A stretch of DNA of 42,300 nucleotides from an uncultured Desulfobulbaceae bacterium (GTDB taxonomy: Bacteria > Desulfobacterota > Desulfobulbia > Desulfobulbales > Desulfocapsaceae). The DNA is taken from the NCBI GenBank assembly GCA_937910875.1, contig CALENA010000076.1:1-42300 (forward strand), given 5' to 3'. Below the pieces are notes generated by a model that worked only from the letters and a program-made list of their open reading frames with translations, did not search any database and was not told the origin of the DNA. Of the stretch, positions 33,435 through 42,085 are shown piece by piece. Each line of letters starts with the position of its first letter. Position 1 is the first letter of the stretch. Both the position numbers and the translations under genes were made by a program.

Positions 33435-34280
33435 TTATTCGCTCTCCAGTCGTGCCGTAAGTGCAGGGTGATAATGAACCAGCCCCTCCAGTATGCCCGC
33501 CGCATAATTCCCGTTCATGCCGCAAAAGCCGCCACGAGCAAGGTAAAGAGTCGATGCCGTACCCGCCTTGTTGGCCAGACGCTGCGCCTCCAGTCTGATT
33601 TCGGTGCTGGCATTGCGCACCAGAATAGCGGGAATCGGGCTGACCAGTACCGGCAGATCGTTACCGCTGTCGCCTGCAAAGACCGTATCCGCCAATCCAA
33701 TCCCCTGCTGTTCCATAAGAAACTCTATGGCGTGGCGCTTGGTGGCACGAGCTGGCAACACATCCAGCAGCCCAACAGCGGCAGGTTCATCAATGCTCCA
33801 GATCAGACTGGCGCGGACACCTTCTGCCAGCAGGCGCCTTTCCATTGCCTCCATCAACTTCCTGTGGTTGACGCCCAGACTGACAGAGTAGCTCAGCTTG
33901 TGGGTGTTCTGCCTGGACTCTTCCTGCAACTGCAGAGACGGCAAATCCTGCAGCAGTAAGACCAGTTGCGCGTGGCTGCACCCGCCCCAGTCAGGGGCAA
34001 TGTGAGTCTCCCATGCCTCCCAGGCTTCCCAGTTCCAGCCGGTACAGGCATAGATAGTGGAACCCACATCCCCAAGCAAAAAGGCAGGCAGAGGCAATTC
34101 ATATTCTTCGACCGCCTCCATGACCAGTCTCTGATCACGCCCGGTGACATAGGCAAGCACGATTTCCGGCAAGGCCACCAGCTTATGAAACCATGTGCGG
34201 GCCTCGGGTGATTCTTCCGCCACTCCATTGGGGATCAAAGTCCGATCCAAATCAGTACAGATCAGCAGGCGCTCTCTCAT
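33435..34280 (-). CDS. spp: Sucrose-phosphate phosphatase (HAD-IIB family)
   Basis: 281 aa. HAD phosphatase with an intact motif I at residues 10-14 (CTDLDRTLIPNG, nucleophile first Asp), motif II near VTGRD, and motif IV FAGDSGNDLPVLV. The family of sucrose-6F-phosphate phosphatases (also glucosyl- and mannosyl-phosphate phosphatases) fits the length and the GDSGND form. It dephosphorylates sucrose 6F-phosphate made by the preceding gene, giving sucrose. It overlaps the synthase gene by 4 bp (ATGA), implying coupling. Confidence 0.92.
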   Translation of the reverse strand: MRERLLICTDLDRTLIPNGVAEESPEARTWFHKLVALPEIVLAYVTGRDQRLVMEAVEEYELPLPAFLLGDVGSTIYACTGWNWEAWEAWETHIAPDWGGCSHAQLVLLLQDLPSLQLQEESRQNTHKLSYSVSLGVNHRKLMEAMERRLLAEGVRASLIWSIDEPAAVGLLDVLPARATKRHAIEFLMEQQGIGLADTVFAGDSGNDLPVLVSPIPAILVRNASTEIRLEAQRLANKAGTASTLYLARGGFCGMNGNYAAGILEGLVHYHPALTARLESE

Positions 34281-36427
34281 TCTGTCTCCACCTCACTGCC
34301 CTGAAAGAACTTATAATGTTCAATGGCCTCGAGGATTCCTTCAGCGCAGGGGCGCGTAGCAAAAAAAATCTTCTCGGCGTTTTCCAGATCGGAGAGCTCT
34401 TCATCATGACGATTGGCCACCACGACGGCCAAGGTGTTGCCGCGCATCATATCTTCATCGCTACCGGAACCGCCTGCGGCCAAGACTCGCTCCAGTGGAA
34501 TATCCATCTTCTCAGCAACCCAGCGCAAGGCCAGTCCTTTCGAGGCACGGACCGGAACAATATCAAGGTACTGCCCGAAAGAGAGCACAGCATTCACTGT
34601 CTGCCCCTCCTGATGAAGCAGGCTGTTGATCTGCTGCATGTCTGGCGCGGTCTGCGGATCGATATAATAACTGACCTTGAAACGATTCTGTTGGCTCTTT
34701 GGTTGCAGTTTCAACCCCGGCAGCACGCTCATGACACTACGGATGATGCGCGGATGCCAGAGATGGTCGATATGCCTCTCCCATGCCGTATCCAGCACAA
34801 GATTGGGGGCGTAATGAATTTCAGTGCCAAGGCTGGTTACCAGCACATCAGGCATGGGAATATGCTGTTGCTTCATGACATGGATGGCCGAATCCAGCCG
34901 CCGTCCGGTGACAATACCGACCAGGACACACCTGCGGTTGGCCTGCAGGGCTTCGACAAAGGAGACAAGCGCCTGCGGGTTGCCCAAAAGATTATGGTCA
35001 AGACTGGAAAACAATGCCCGGTCATGATGGAGGTATCGGCGACGTTTGATGCGGAGCGCCGGGAGCGATTCAGTCCGGGCAATCAGTGGCCGCAGCACCT
35101 CAAGATATTTTTCCGTGTGCGCCTGCCACGAATAATGCTGGCGCACACCTTGCAGACCATGAGCAACGAATTGCTCCCATTGTAACGGTTCAGTCAGAAT
35201 GCGCCGCAGTTTGGCGATAATATCAGCAGGGTCCAGTGGGTTAATCAAATAACCGTTCTGACAGTTGCCGATAATGTCGGTGGGGCCGCCATCTTCGGTG
35301 GCAACAACAGGTAAACCACTGGCTGTCGCTTCGATCAAAGTCAAACCAAATGGCTCGGTCAGCGCGGGATTCACAAAGACACCTTTGCTCAAAGCCGCGA
35401 GACGGTAAAGAACCGACACCTCAGCGGCTTGATGATGTTTGGGATAGGCCACTTTTCCATACAGATCATACTGATCAACGGTCAACAGGATATCAGTCAA
35501 GACCTCCTGGGCCCCGGTCTCCATCTCGCTGATGTCATCTCGATTACCGGCAATAATGACAAGATTAGCCAGCTGCTGCAATTCAGGTGATTGCCCATAG
35601 GCATTGATCAGTTGCCCAATATTCTTACGTGGATCAGGTCGCGACAGGGCAAGGATCATCGGCTTGACTGGATCTTGCAGAAAACGGGCAATTTCGGCAC
35701 CAATAGCCGTACTTTCTTCGTCCCCCCGAGGAACGTGAAACTGCTCCAGATCCGTACCCGGCGGTATGACGCTCATCCGTTCGGGCTGATAATGGTCATA
35801 CAACCCATACTGTTCTGTCACTTCATGCCTGGTGCTGGTGATAACGCGTTTGGCCACACTCAAGGTGGTTTCTTCCGCTTCAATGCGACGGGTGATATTA
35901 TAGCGGGTCTCCAAAGCGGCCTTGCTGTGACCTGCGGCGAGGAGTTGACGACGCTTGCTGCGGCCAAGGGAATGACCGGTGTGAACCAGCGGAATACCAA
36001 GCTGATGGGAAATACGGGTGCCCACATAGCCGGCATCGGCATAGTGGCTGTGAATGATGGCGGGTGTGTGGGCCTGAAGTTTAAGATAGTCAAGAACTGA
36101 GTCGGCAAAGTTATCCAGACAGTCCCACAACTGCTCCTTCGGCAGATACATTGCCTCACCACAGTCAATACGGACGATCTGCACCTTATCACCAAGCTTT
36201 TCGAACGGCTGAGCATAATCCTCACTGACAGAGGGATCAACCACACGCCGGGTCAGAAGGTCAACATGTCCGACTTCGTGATGCGCGCCCAATGCCCGCG
36301 CCAGTTCCACCACATATTTGGTCTGACCGCCGGTATCGGCATCATGCCCAAGCTCAAGGTTGTGACCGCGAATCAAACCGTGGATGCTGATCAGAACAAT
36401 GTAAGGTTTGGTGTGATCACGTGTCAT
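34277..36427 (-). CDS. sps: Sucrose-phosphate synthase with a degenerate phosphatase-like C-terminal domain
   Basis: 716 aa from ATG 36427, with a GGGG-rich ribosome site; the alternative 36448 start lacks one. Residues 1-455 are a GT4 glycosyltransferase: ISIHGLIRGHNLELGHDADTGGQ at the N-terminus, LVHTGHSLGR, and the E-x7-E motif Glu358-Glu366 in TEPFGLTLIEA. It joins glucose from a nucleotide sugar to fructose 6-phosphate. Residues about 460-716 are a HAD/SPP-like domain in which the nucleophile Asp is Ser475 (SSLDHN) and the motif IV GDSGND is GGSGSD (652-657), so it is probably inactive. The separate phosphatase gene downstream compensates. A MscS-like gene lies 35 bp upstream. Confidence 0.95.
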   Translation of the reverse strand: MTRDHTKPYIVLISIHGLIRGHNLELGHDADTGGQTKYVVELARALGAHHEVGHVDLLTRRVVDPSVSEDYAQPFEKLGDKVQIVRIDCGEAMYLPKEQLWDCLDNFADSVLDYLKLQAHTPAIIHSHYADAGYVGTRISHQLGIPLVHTGHSLGRSKRRQLLAAGHSKAALETRYNITRRIEAEETTLSVAKRVITSTRHEVTEQYGLYDHYQPERMSVIPPGTDLEQFHVPRGDEESTAIGAEIARFLQDPVKPMILALSRPDPRKNIGQLINAYGQSPELQQLANLVIIAGNRDDISEMETGAQEVLTDILLTVDQYDLYGKVAYPKHHQAAEVSVLYRLAALSKGVFVNPALTEPFGLTLIEATASGLPVVATEDGGPTDIIGNCQNGYLINPLDPADIIAKLRRILTEPLQWEQFVAHGLQGVRQHYSWQAHTEKYLEVLRPLIARTESLPALRIKRRRYLHHDRALFSSLDHNLLGNPQALVSFVEALQANRRCVLVGIVTGRRLDSAIHVMKQQHIPMPDVLVTSLGTEIHYAPNLVLDTAWERHIDHLWHPRIIRSVMSVLPGLKLQPKSQQNRFKVSYYIDPQTAPDMQQINSLLHQEGQTVNAVLSFGQYLDIVPVRASKGLALRWVAEKMDIPLERVLAAGGSGSDEDMMRGNTLAVVVANRHDEELSDLENAEKIFFATRPCAEGILEAIEHYKFFQGSEVETE

Positions 36428-36462
36428 ATCGGCCCCTGTATATATCACTCATATGCAGCACC

Positions 36463-37782
36463 CTATTGCTGAACACTTATCTGTTGATCGGCATTTACAA
36501 TTGACCCATTCTGGGCAAAGACAAGTGCCTGCTGCTGCAGATCATAACCTGAGGGAAACTGGAATATTCGCAGACCAAACTCAGGAGCAATCGCCAGGAG
36601 ATGATCAAAAATATCAGCCTGGATCTCTTCGTAATTCGCCCAGACCTTGTCAGCACTGAAGACATATATTTCAATGGGCAGTCCCTGTGAGGTGGGGGCA
36701 AGATGACGCACCAGGAAGGTAAGATCCTGGTTGATCCTGGGGTTCTGGCGCAGATATGCCTTGATGTAGGCCCGAAAAACACCGATGTTCGTCTGACGTC
36801 TGCCGCCGATCTTATCCGGTTCAGGATGATACATTCTGTTATATGCGGCGATCTCTTCATCCTTTTCCGTAAGATAACTATCCAGGAGCGTATATTGTTT
36901 GAAATCCTCCAGCATGGCATCGGTGCAGAAATGGATTGAGTTTGTATCGATACAAAGGGCTCGTTTGATACGTCTCCCCCCCGACTCTGACATTCCCCGC
37001 CAGTTTTTAAAGGCATCATTCACCATCTGATGCGTCGGGATGGTGGTGATGGTTTTATCCCAATTCTGAACCTTTACTGTGTGCAGTGAGATATCCATGA
37101 CATCTCCATCAGCACCATATTTGGGCATTTCAATCCAGTCACCAACGTGGACCATATCATTGGCCGTAAGCTGCAGGTTGGCCACAAAGCCCAGAATCGT
37201 ATCCTTGAAGATAAGAAGGAGGATGGCGGTCAGCCCGCCAAAGACACTGATGATCCCCCATGGGGATCGATTGGTCAGGACCGAGATGATGAAGATAAAA
37301 GCAAGGAGATACGAAAGGATTTTAATGGCATCAAGATAACTGCGTACCGGCCAGTCACCGGCCATCCCGCTTTTATGGAATATATCCTGAGATGAGTTCA
37401 ATACCGTGGCCAGGATACGGACGCCGGCAATGACAAAAAAGACCAGAATAGTCCTGCGTAAAAATTCGGCTGTTCCGGGAAAATCCGTGAAGGCCAGGTC
37501 AGCCACGGTATGAATCAGGACAAGTGGTGCCAGTATGGCCAGCCGTTTAAAAAAAAGATTTCGAATGAAGATATCATCCCATTGAAAGGTGCTTTTATGG
37601 GCAATTTTCTCCAGGATTCTCACGATATATTTCTGGAAGACCCAGTACACCAAGAAGGCAATGAATGCCAGCAGGGACAGTGAGATAAACAGATGCGTCA
37701 TCTCTATCAGCGACGAAGAGAAACCAGACTGCAGCAAAAATGTATCAAGACCTTGAAACATGAATCCCTCATTTTCAATCAT
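36463..37782 (-). CDS. MscS-family mechanosensitive channel (YbdG/MscM-like)
   Basis: 439 aa from ATG 37782, preceded by AGAGGA with 7-nt spacing; the open frame to 37866 has no ribosome site. Several membrane segments (about 24-45, 75-95, 110-130, 150-175) lead to the pore helix and beta domain: FGGLTAILLLIFKDTILGFVANLQL, then MVHVGDWIEMPKYGADGDVMDISLHTVKVQNWDKTITTIPTH. The inserted region after the beta domain (TEKDEEIAAYNRMYHP) matches the larger YbdG type. Such channels open on hypo-osmotic shock and let solutes escape. It is the first gene of the sucrose operon, an arrangement that pairs solute synthesis with release. Confidence 0.93.
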   Translation of the reverse strand: MIENEGFMFQGLDTFLLQSGFSSSLIEMTHLFISLSLLAFIAFLVYWVFQKYIVRILEKIAHKSTFQWDDIFIRNLFFKRLAILAPLVLIHTVADLAFTDFPGTAEFLRRTILVFFVIAGVRILATVLNSSQDIFHKSGMAGDWPVRSYLDAIKILSYLLAFIFIISVLTNRSPWGIISVFGGLTAILLLIFKDTILGFVANLQLTANDMVHVGDWIEMPKYGADGDVMDISLHTVKVQNWDKTITTIPTHQMVNDAFKNWRGMSESGGRRIKRALCIDTNSIHFCTDAMLEDFKQYTLLDSYLTEKDEEIAAYNRMYHPEPDKIGGRRQTNIGVFRAYIKAYLRQNPRINQDLTFLVRHLAPTSQGLPIEIYVFSADKVWANYEEIQADIFDHLLAIAPEFGLRIFQFPSGYDLQQQALVFAQNGSIVNADQQISVQQ

Positions 37783-37796
37783 TAAAGTTCCTCTAT

Positions 37797-37810
37797 GGTA
37801 AACTGTTACC
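37797..37810. promoter_or_regulatory. Palindrome GGTAA-ACTG-TTACC beside the channel gene ribosome site
   Basis: 5-bp arms with a 4-nt loop lie directly upstream of the AGAGGA ribosome site (37789-37794, minus strand). This could be a leader hairpin affecting translation or a second binding site. Confidence 0.3.
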
Positions 37811-37861
37811 GTGGTGCATTGCAAGCAGATGGGGACCGGACCAAGGTCGGGGGTGGCAGCA

Positions 37862-37878
37862 GACAAGAAATGCTTGTC
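37862..37878. promoter_or_regulatory. 17-bp palindromic operator candidate
   Basis: GACAAG-AAATG-CTTGTC has perfect 6-bp arms. It begins 3 bp after the predicted -10 of the mscS operon, covering the likely transcription start. Its size suits a MarR dimer, and a marR gene lies 180 bp away. Binding here would repress the minus-strand operon. Confidence 0.5.
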
Positions 37879-37881
37879 ACA

Positions 37882-37912
37882 ATCATACCATATATTTACC
37901 CAAAAGAGTCAA
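37882..37912 (-). promoter_or_regulatory. Predicted promoter of the mscS-sps-spp-fruK-ams operon
   Basis: On the minus strand a -35 TTGACT (37907-37912) and an extended -10 TGGTATGAT (-10 hexamer TATGAT at 37882-37887) are 19 bp apart. The spacing is long, but the TG extension can compensate. The leader would be about 90 nt. Confidence 0.45.
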
Positions 37913-37981
37913 TCGTTGAATTACAGGATCTGCCCTCCGACCCTTCTGCTCCAGATAAGCTCACTTTAATTTCTTAGGTAC

Positions 37982-38010
37982 TTGCCAAAACCACCAGAAC
38001 AAACTATCAT
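37982..38010 (+). promoter_or_regulatory. Predicted promoter of marR-ablA-ablB
   Basis: The -35 TTGCCA (37982-37987) and -10 TATCAT (38005-38010) each match 5 of 6 sigma-70 consensus bases with the ideal 17-bp spacer. They lie about 50 bp upstream of the MarR start. Confidence 0.55.
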
Positions 38011-38059
38011 CCTGTAGTAATTATTCTTGTACGAAACATTCTACCAGGAAGGATTTTAA

Positions 38060-38554
38060 ATGGGCAAGAAAAATAACGGTTATGACTACCGGGTTCTTTG
38101 TGCTTTGCGGCGAGTTATCCGGTCTGTAGATATTTATTCCAAAAAACTGAACACAGAATTGGGTCTCACAACCCCCCAACTCTTGTGCCTGCATGCCTTA
38201 GCTAACTCTGAGTGCATGATTCTCAGTGATCTGGCCAAAGAAATAAATCTTGGTGTGAGCACGGTCAATGGAATCGTCGACCGACTTGAAGCAAAGCAAT
38301 TGGTGACCAGAAAAAGATCCGCCGAAGACCGTCGGAGGGTGGAGTTGGAAATTACCTCCTGCGGAAAGCAGATTGTCTTGAAATCGCCATCTCTGCTTCA
38401 GGACAAGCTCTCTGCGTCGCTATCAAGACTGCCTGAAAGCGACCAGTTAGCCATTACAGAATCGCTTGAGCTTGTTGTCAAGCTTATGGAAGCTGAAAAA
38501 GTTGATGCCTCCCCCAACCTGTTTCCCAGTGAACAGGTTGGCAATAATGAGTAA
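38060..38554 (+). CDS. MarR family transcriptional regulator
   Basis: 164 aa; GGAAGG lies about 8 nt before ATG. A winged helix typical of MarR occupies about 30-115: [63 protein letters not shown], with the recognition helix at [12 protein letters not shown] and the wing around [15 protein letters not shown]- and C-terminal helices would dimerise. It is 26 bp upstream of ablA and divergent from mscS-sps. It is a good candidate to control both solute operons; the signal it senses is not apparent. Confidence 0.93.
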   Translation: MGKKNNGYDYRVLCALRRVIRSVDIYSKKLNTELGLTTPQLLCLHALANSECMILSDLAKEINLGVSTVNGIVDRLEAKQLVTRKRSAEDRRRVELEITSCGKQIVLKSPSLLQDKLSASLSRLPESDQLAITESLELVVKLMEAEKVDASPNLFPSEQVGNNE

Positions 38555-38580
38555 CAGAAAATCTAAATAAAGGATTTACT

Positions 38581-39885
38581 ATGTTTATGTTAAGCCAGCA
38601 ACAAAAGGAAATACTTGAAGAAATTGATGGCAGTTCAGTCAGTCAATGGAATGACTGGAAATGGCAGCTGAGACACTGCATCAAAGATCTGGACACCTTT
38701 GAAACCCTGCTCAATATTAAGCTACCCGAGCAGTTACGTAAGAATTTCAGCACAATTATCGAAAAATTCCCCATGTCCATAACGCCGTACTACCTGTCTT
38801 TGATCAAGACCGATGATCTGGAAAATGATCCGGTCTTCAAACAGAGTTTTCCGGTAATCAACGAGTTACATGTCGACAAAAATGATATGGCGGATCCTCT
38901 GCATGAGGATAAGGATAGCCCGGTTCCAGGACTGATGCATCGATATCCGGATCGCGCCTTGTTACTGGTCAGTAATAAGTGTTCCATGTACTGTCGGCAT
39001 TGTACCAGAAAAAGACGGGTCGGCGACCGGGACACCATCCCCGGACGTGATCAGATTATGAAAGGAATTGAATACATAAGGAAGACCCCTCAGATCCGTG
39101 ATGTGCTTCTGAGCGGTGGCGATCCTTTCCTTTTATCGACGGATTATCTGGACTGGATTCTTACTGAGCTGCAAACCATTGAGCATATTGAAGTCATCAG
39201 GATTGGCACACGGACTCCGGTCGTCATGCCATCACGAATTACCGACAATCTGCTGGAAATGCTAAAAAAACACCATCCCATCTGGATCAATACCCATTTC
39301 AACCATCCCCGGGAACTGACGGCATCCTCAAGGCAGGCGTTGAAAAAACTTGCCGATGCTGGCATCCCGCTTGGCAATCAATCGGTCCTGCTCGCCGGGG
39401 TCAATGACTGCCCTCGGATCATGCGTTCCCTGGTTCACAAACTGGTGGCCAACCGGGTACGACCTTACTATCTCTATCAGTGTGATTTGTCCGAAGGTCT
39501 GAGCCACTTCAGAACACCGGTGGGCAAAGGGATTGAAATTCTCGAAAGCCTGATCGGTCACACCAGCGGCTTTTGTGTTCCGACCTATGTTATCGATGCT
39601 CCAGGTGGTGGCGGGAAAATTCCGGTGATGCCCCAGTATCTGATTTCCTGGTCGACCAATAAGGTTATCTTGCGGAATTATGAAGGCGTCATCACCACCT
39701 ATAAAGAACCAGATTCTTACGAACAAACCTTCTGCGAGAGAGATTGTGAAAAATGCGACTTACAACTCTCACTGGAGGACGCGGATGAAACCAAGTGCAT
39801 GGGCATTGCCAGATTGCTGGCTGATTCCAATGATACGCTTGCCCTGGTTCCGGAGAATAATACTCGCCATGAAAGAAGAGGTTGA
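38581..39885 (+). CDS. ablA: Lysine 2,3-aminomutase
   Basis: 434 aa; AAAGGA lies 6-7 nt before ATG. Radical SAM and PLP enzyme that converts L-alpha-lysine to L-beta-lysine. The 4Fe-4S site is Cys134, Cys138 and Cys141 in CSMYCRHC, and Lys346 in [13 protein letters not shown] is the probable PLP Schiff-base lysine. LSGGDPFLL and [12 protein letters not shown] are conserved in KamA/AblA. A C-terminal cysteine cluster ([11 protein letters not shown], then KCMG) may bind a metal, as in other aminomutases. ablB follows after 8 bp, so the product is most likely destined for N-epsilon-acetyl-beta-lysine and not lysine fermentation. Radical SAM chemistry implies anoxic or low-oxygen growth. Confidence 0.95.
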   Translation: MFMLSQQQKEILEEIDGSSVSQWNDWKWQLRHCIKDLDTFETLLNIKLPEQLRKNFSTIIEKFPMSITPYYLSLIKTDDLENDPVFKQSFPVINELHVDKNDMADPLHEDKDSPVPGLMHRYPDRALLLVSNKCSMYCRHCTRKRRVGDRDTIPGRDQIMKGIEYIRKTPQIRDVLLSGGDPFLLSTDYLDWILTELQTIEHIEVIRIGTRTPVVMPSRITDNLLEMLKKHHPIWINTHFNHPRELTASSRQALKKLADAGIPLGNQSVLLAGVNDCPRIMRSLVHKLVANRVRPYYLYQCDLSEGLSHFRTPVGKGIEILESLIGHTSGFCVPTYVIDAPGGGGKIPVMPQYLISWSTNKVILRNYEGVITTYKEPDSYEQTFCERDCEKCDLQLSLEDADETKCMGIARLLADSNDTLALVPENNTRHERRG

Positions 39886-39893
39886 AACAATTT

Positions 39894-40745
39894 ATGGCTA
39901 AGCATTTACCAGACCAGTTGAAAAAGCTTCCAGGCGGAGCTCTCATCCAACACGGTCCGCTCAACGATCGAATATATCTCATGAAGCTGGGCCATGGCGG
40001 GGCCGGTACTCTGCCTGCCGACCTGATTGCCATGGCAAGGCAACATAAATACTCCAAGATTTTTGTTAAGGTGCCGGCACATCACTCCGAACACTTTGTC
40101 CGGGAGGGCTATGTTGCAGAAGCGGCAATTCCCCAATTCTATAAAGGTGCAGATACGGGGATATTCATGGGCTACTACCTGGACGAGTTGCGGGCGACTG
40201 AGCCCAACGCGGCGGTTCTGGATAAAATCCTGAATCTGGCCCTGGATAAATCAGGGACAGCCATTGCCTCTTTAGACAAGGACCTTTTCGCACGCCAGCA
40301 ATGCGAAGAAGGAGATGTCGAAGAGATGGCGGCTATTTACAAGACGGTCTTCCAGACCTATCCATTCCCGATCCATGACCCATCTTATTTACTGGATACC
40401 ATGCAAAATGATGTTGATTATTTTGCAGTTGAAAGCGATGACAGTTTAATCGCACTTTCTTCGGCAGAAATTGACAAGTCCGCCTTGAACGTAGAAATGA
40501 CCGATTTTGCGACCCTGCCTGAGTGGCGTGGCAATAGCCTGGGAATTCATTTATTACTCCGGATGGAAAAAGAAGTGCGGGCGCAAGGTATAAAAACGGC
40601 ATACACCATTGCCCGGGCGGTATCGGTTGGCATGAATATTATCTTTGCCAGATTGGGCTATACATATGGCGGCAGGTTGAAAAACAACACCAATATCTCC
40701 GGTAAGGTTGAAAGTATGAACATCTGGTATAAAGCGATCTCTTAG
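39894..40745 (+). CDS. ablB: Beta-lysine N6-acetyltransferase
   Basis: 283 aa from ATG 39894; a TTG at 39882 overlapping the ablA stop is also possible, but the ribosome site AAGAGG touches it, while it is 12 nt from the ATG. The C-terminal half (about 140-283) is a GNAT domain with the acetyl-CoA region LPEWRGNSLGIHLLLRMEKEVRAQG. The N-terminal region resembles AblB proteins (DRIYLMKLGHGGAGTLPADLIAMARQHKYSKIFVKVPA). It acetylates beta-lysine to N-epsilon-acetyl-beta-lysine, a zwitterionic osmolyte known from methanogens and some bacteria. Confidence 0.93.
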   Translation: MAKHLPDQLKKLPGGALIQHGPLNDRIYLMKLGHGGAGTLPADLIAMARQHKYSKIFVKVPAHHSEHFVREGYVAEAAIPQFYKGADTGIFMGYYLDELRATEPNAAVLDKILNLALDKSGTAIASLDKDLFARQQCEEGDVEEMAAIYKTVFQTYPFPIHDPSYLLDTMQNDVDYFAVESDDSLIALSSAEIDKSALNVEMTDFATLPEWRGNSLGIHLLLRMEKEVRAQGIKTAYTIARAVSVGMNIIFARLGYTYGGRLKNNTNISGKVESMNIWYKAIS

Positions 40746-40783
40746 TTTCTTTTTTGTAAAAAAAGGTCCATCATCCTCTCTTC

Positions 40784-41416
40784 CTATTCAAAGATATGGG
40801 CCCCTACCAGATCACTCCGTGTCAAGAAACCAACGACCGTATCTCCCGCTCCGGCTAACACGGGGAGCCGGTTGATATTATTTTTTGATAGAATGGTTGC
40901 TACTTCAGACAAGAAAGCATCCGCCCTCACTGTAATAGCAGGCCGTGTCATAATATCACTTGCCACACCCTTGCGGACCGTGACCGCCGCACATCCTTTG
41001 CCCAGAAGACAGGCCGCGACAATGGACATAAAGGAGGCATTAGCCGCACCCATATGTTTCAGAAAATCCCGCTCAGAAATAATCCCGACAATTTTTCCAT
41101 CTTCTGCCAGCACCGGTACACCTGATACGGAAGCTTCCGCCATTCGGGCCGCCACTTCCTGCAAAGGGGTTGTGGCCGTGACGCTTACAACCTCCCGGCT
41201 CATGATATCCCCGGCGCGGACGGAACAGATCAACCTTTTCAGGGCATGATGGAAAGAGAGTTCATAAAGTTCCTTGAAATCATTAACCGTAATATCGAGA
41301 TAGCCCGGAATCTCCTTCATCGCCGCATAGATATCTTCCTCGGAAACGCTGATTCTGTCCGTCATTGACTGCAGCGGACCACCTTTTTCTGAACTCATAT
41401 GACATTTTTTATCCAT
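40784..41416 (-). CDS. CBS-domain pair protein
   Basis: 210 aa; GGAGG lies 8 nt before ATG 41416. After a 65-residue lead there are two CBS domains: about 70-125 (DIMSREVVSVTATTPLQEVAARM ... GKIVGIISERDFLKHMG) and about 152-208 (DIMTRPAITVRADAFLSEVATIL ... VVGFLTRSDLVGAHIFE). A CBS pair usually binds adenine nucleotides and acts as an energy or ionic-strength sensor. There is no catalytic partner domain. It is convergent with ablB across 38 bp that include an AT-rich hairpin (TTTTTT/AAAAAAA). A link to osmotic sensing is only a guess. Confidence 0.9.
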   Translation of the reverse strand: MDKKCHMSSEKGGPLQSMTDRISVSEEDIYAAMKEIPGYLDITVNDFKELYELSFHHALKRLICSVRAGDIMSREVVSVTATTPLQEVAARMAEASVSGVPVLAEDGKIVGIISERDFLKHMGAANASFMSIVAACLLGKGCAAVTVRKGVASDIMTRPAITVRADAFLSEVATILSKNNINRLPVLAGAGDTVVGFLTRSDLVGAHIFE

Positions 41417-42085
41417 AACAGAATCCTCCGTTTTTCCGTCGCATGTTTGACATAAACAAAAACAAATCGTTGTAGCTTCTTCACCAATATTTCATGTCGC
41501 TGACCAGATCGATGACTTTGGAGTTGAGGTCAACGGACAACACTCTTCCATCACTGAAAATCACCAAGAGCACCCTGGCAATGATCATAATCCAGAATCC
41601 GATTTCACCTCGGCCCGAATTAAAGCTCATGGATCGGAGCTCCGAAGATATAATCGCCTTGCCCAGCTTCTTTGAAAACACCCTGACTGAATGTATCACA
41701 TTCAGTGTACAGGCACTACCCATTCGTTCTGTTGCAACATTTATTTTGGATCCTGATTATTTCAAGCAGGTAACCTGAAATCAATTTTCCCGCCAATGAG
41801 GTTGATTATTGCAGTAGGATTTCGTATCGTGCGATACCCTCAGACCTTTGCCTTGGCAGGTTGAATCAAGTTATTGATGCCTTTCGGGATGCCACACTGA
41901 TCTTACTGAATACCAGGCACTCTGGCGGTCAGGTGCTTCATGCTGGAAAGAATTCAAGTGCCGCCAGGTCTTCGTTACAGTGTTATGTCCCCTGACGTAT
42001 CCCTGAGCACACTCAGAACAGCGAAGTACCTTTTTTAAAATACCCTCCTGTCAAACACAGGCTCAGCCTGGAGAGAACGTATTCC
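41417..42085. other. Weakly coding region without a supported gene
   Basis: About 670 bp. Overlapping frames exist on both strands (minus 41481-41723, 80 codons, with a hydrophobic stretch FWIMIIARVLLVIFSDG; plus 41494-41778, 94 codons). Neither has a ribosome site or a recognisable family. 41780-42085 shows no gene or RNA that I can name. The stretch could be a decayed gene or a regulatory region ahead of the YitT-like gene. Confidence 0.45.

Larger units (their letters stand above)
37783..38059. promoter_or_regulatory. Shared divergent control region of the sucrose and acetyl-beta-lysine operons
   Basis: 277 bp between the mscS-sps operon (minus) and marR-ablA-ablB (plus). It contains one candidate promoter per direction, a 17-bp palindrome (37862-37878) and GGTAA-ACTG-TTACC (37797-37810) next to the channel gene's ribosome site. 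The individual sites are listed separately. Confidence 0.6.

Noticed and set aside
34193-35185. Plus-strand open frame of 330 codons
   Set aside because: It is antisense to sucrose-phosphate synthase, which is clearly the real gene.
41494-41778. 94-codon plus-strand ORF as a real gene
   Set aside because: There is no ribosome site, no family match I can recognise, and it competes with an opposite-strand frame of similar quality.
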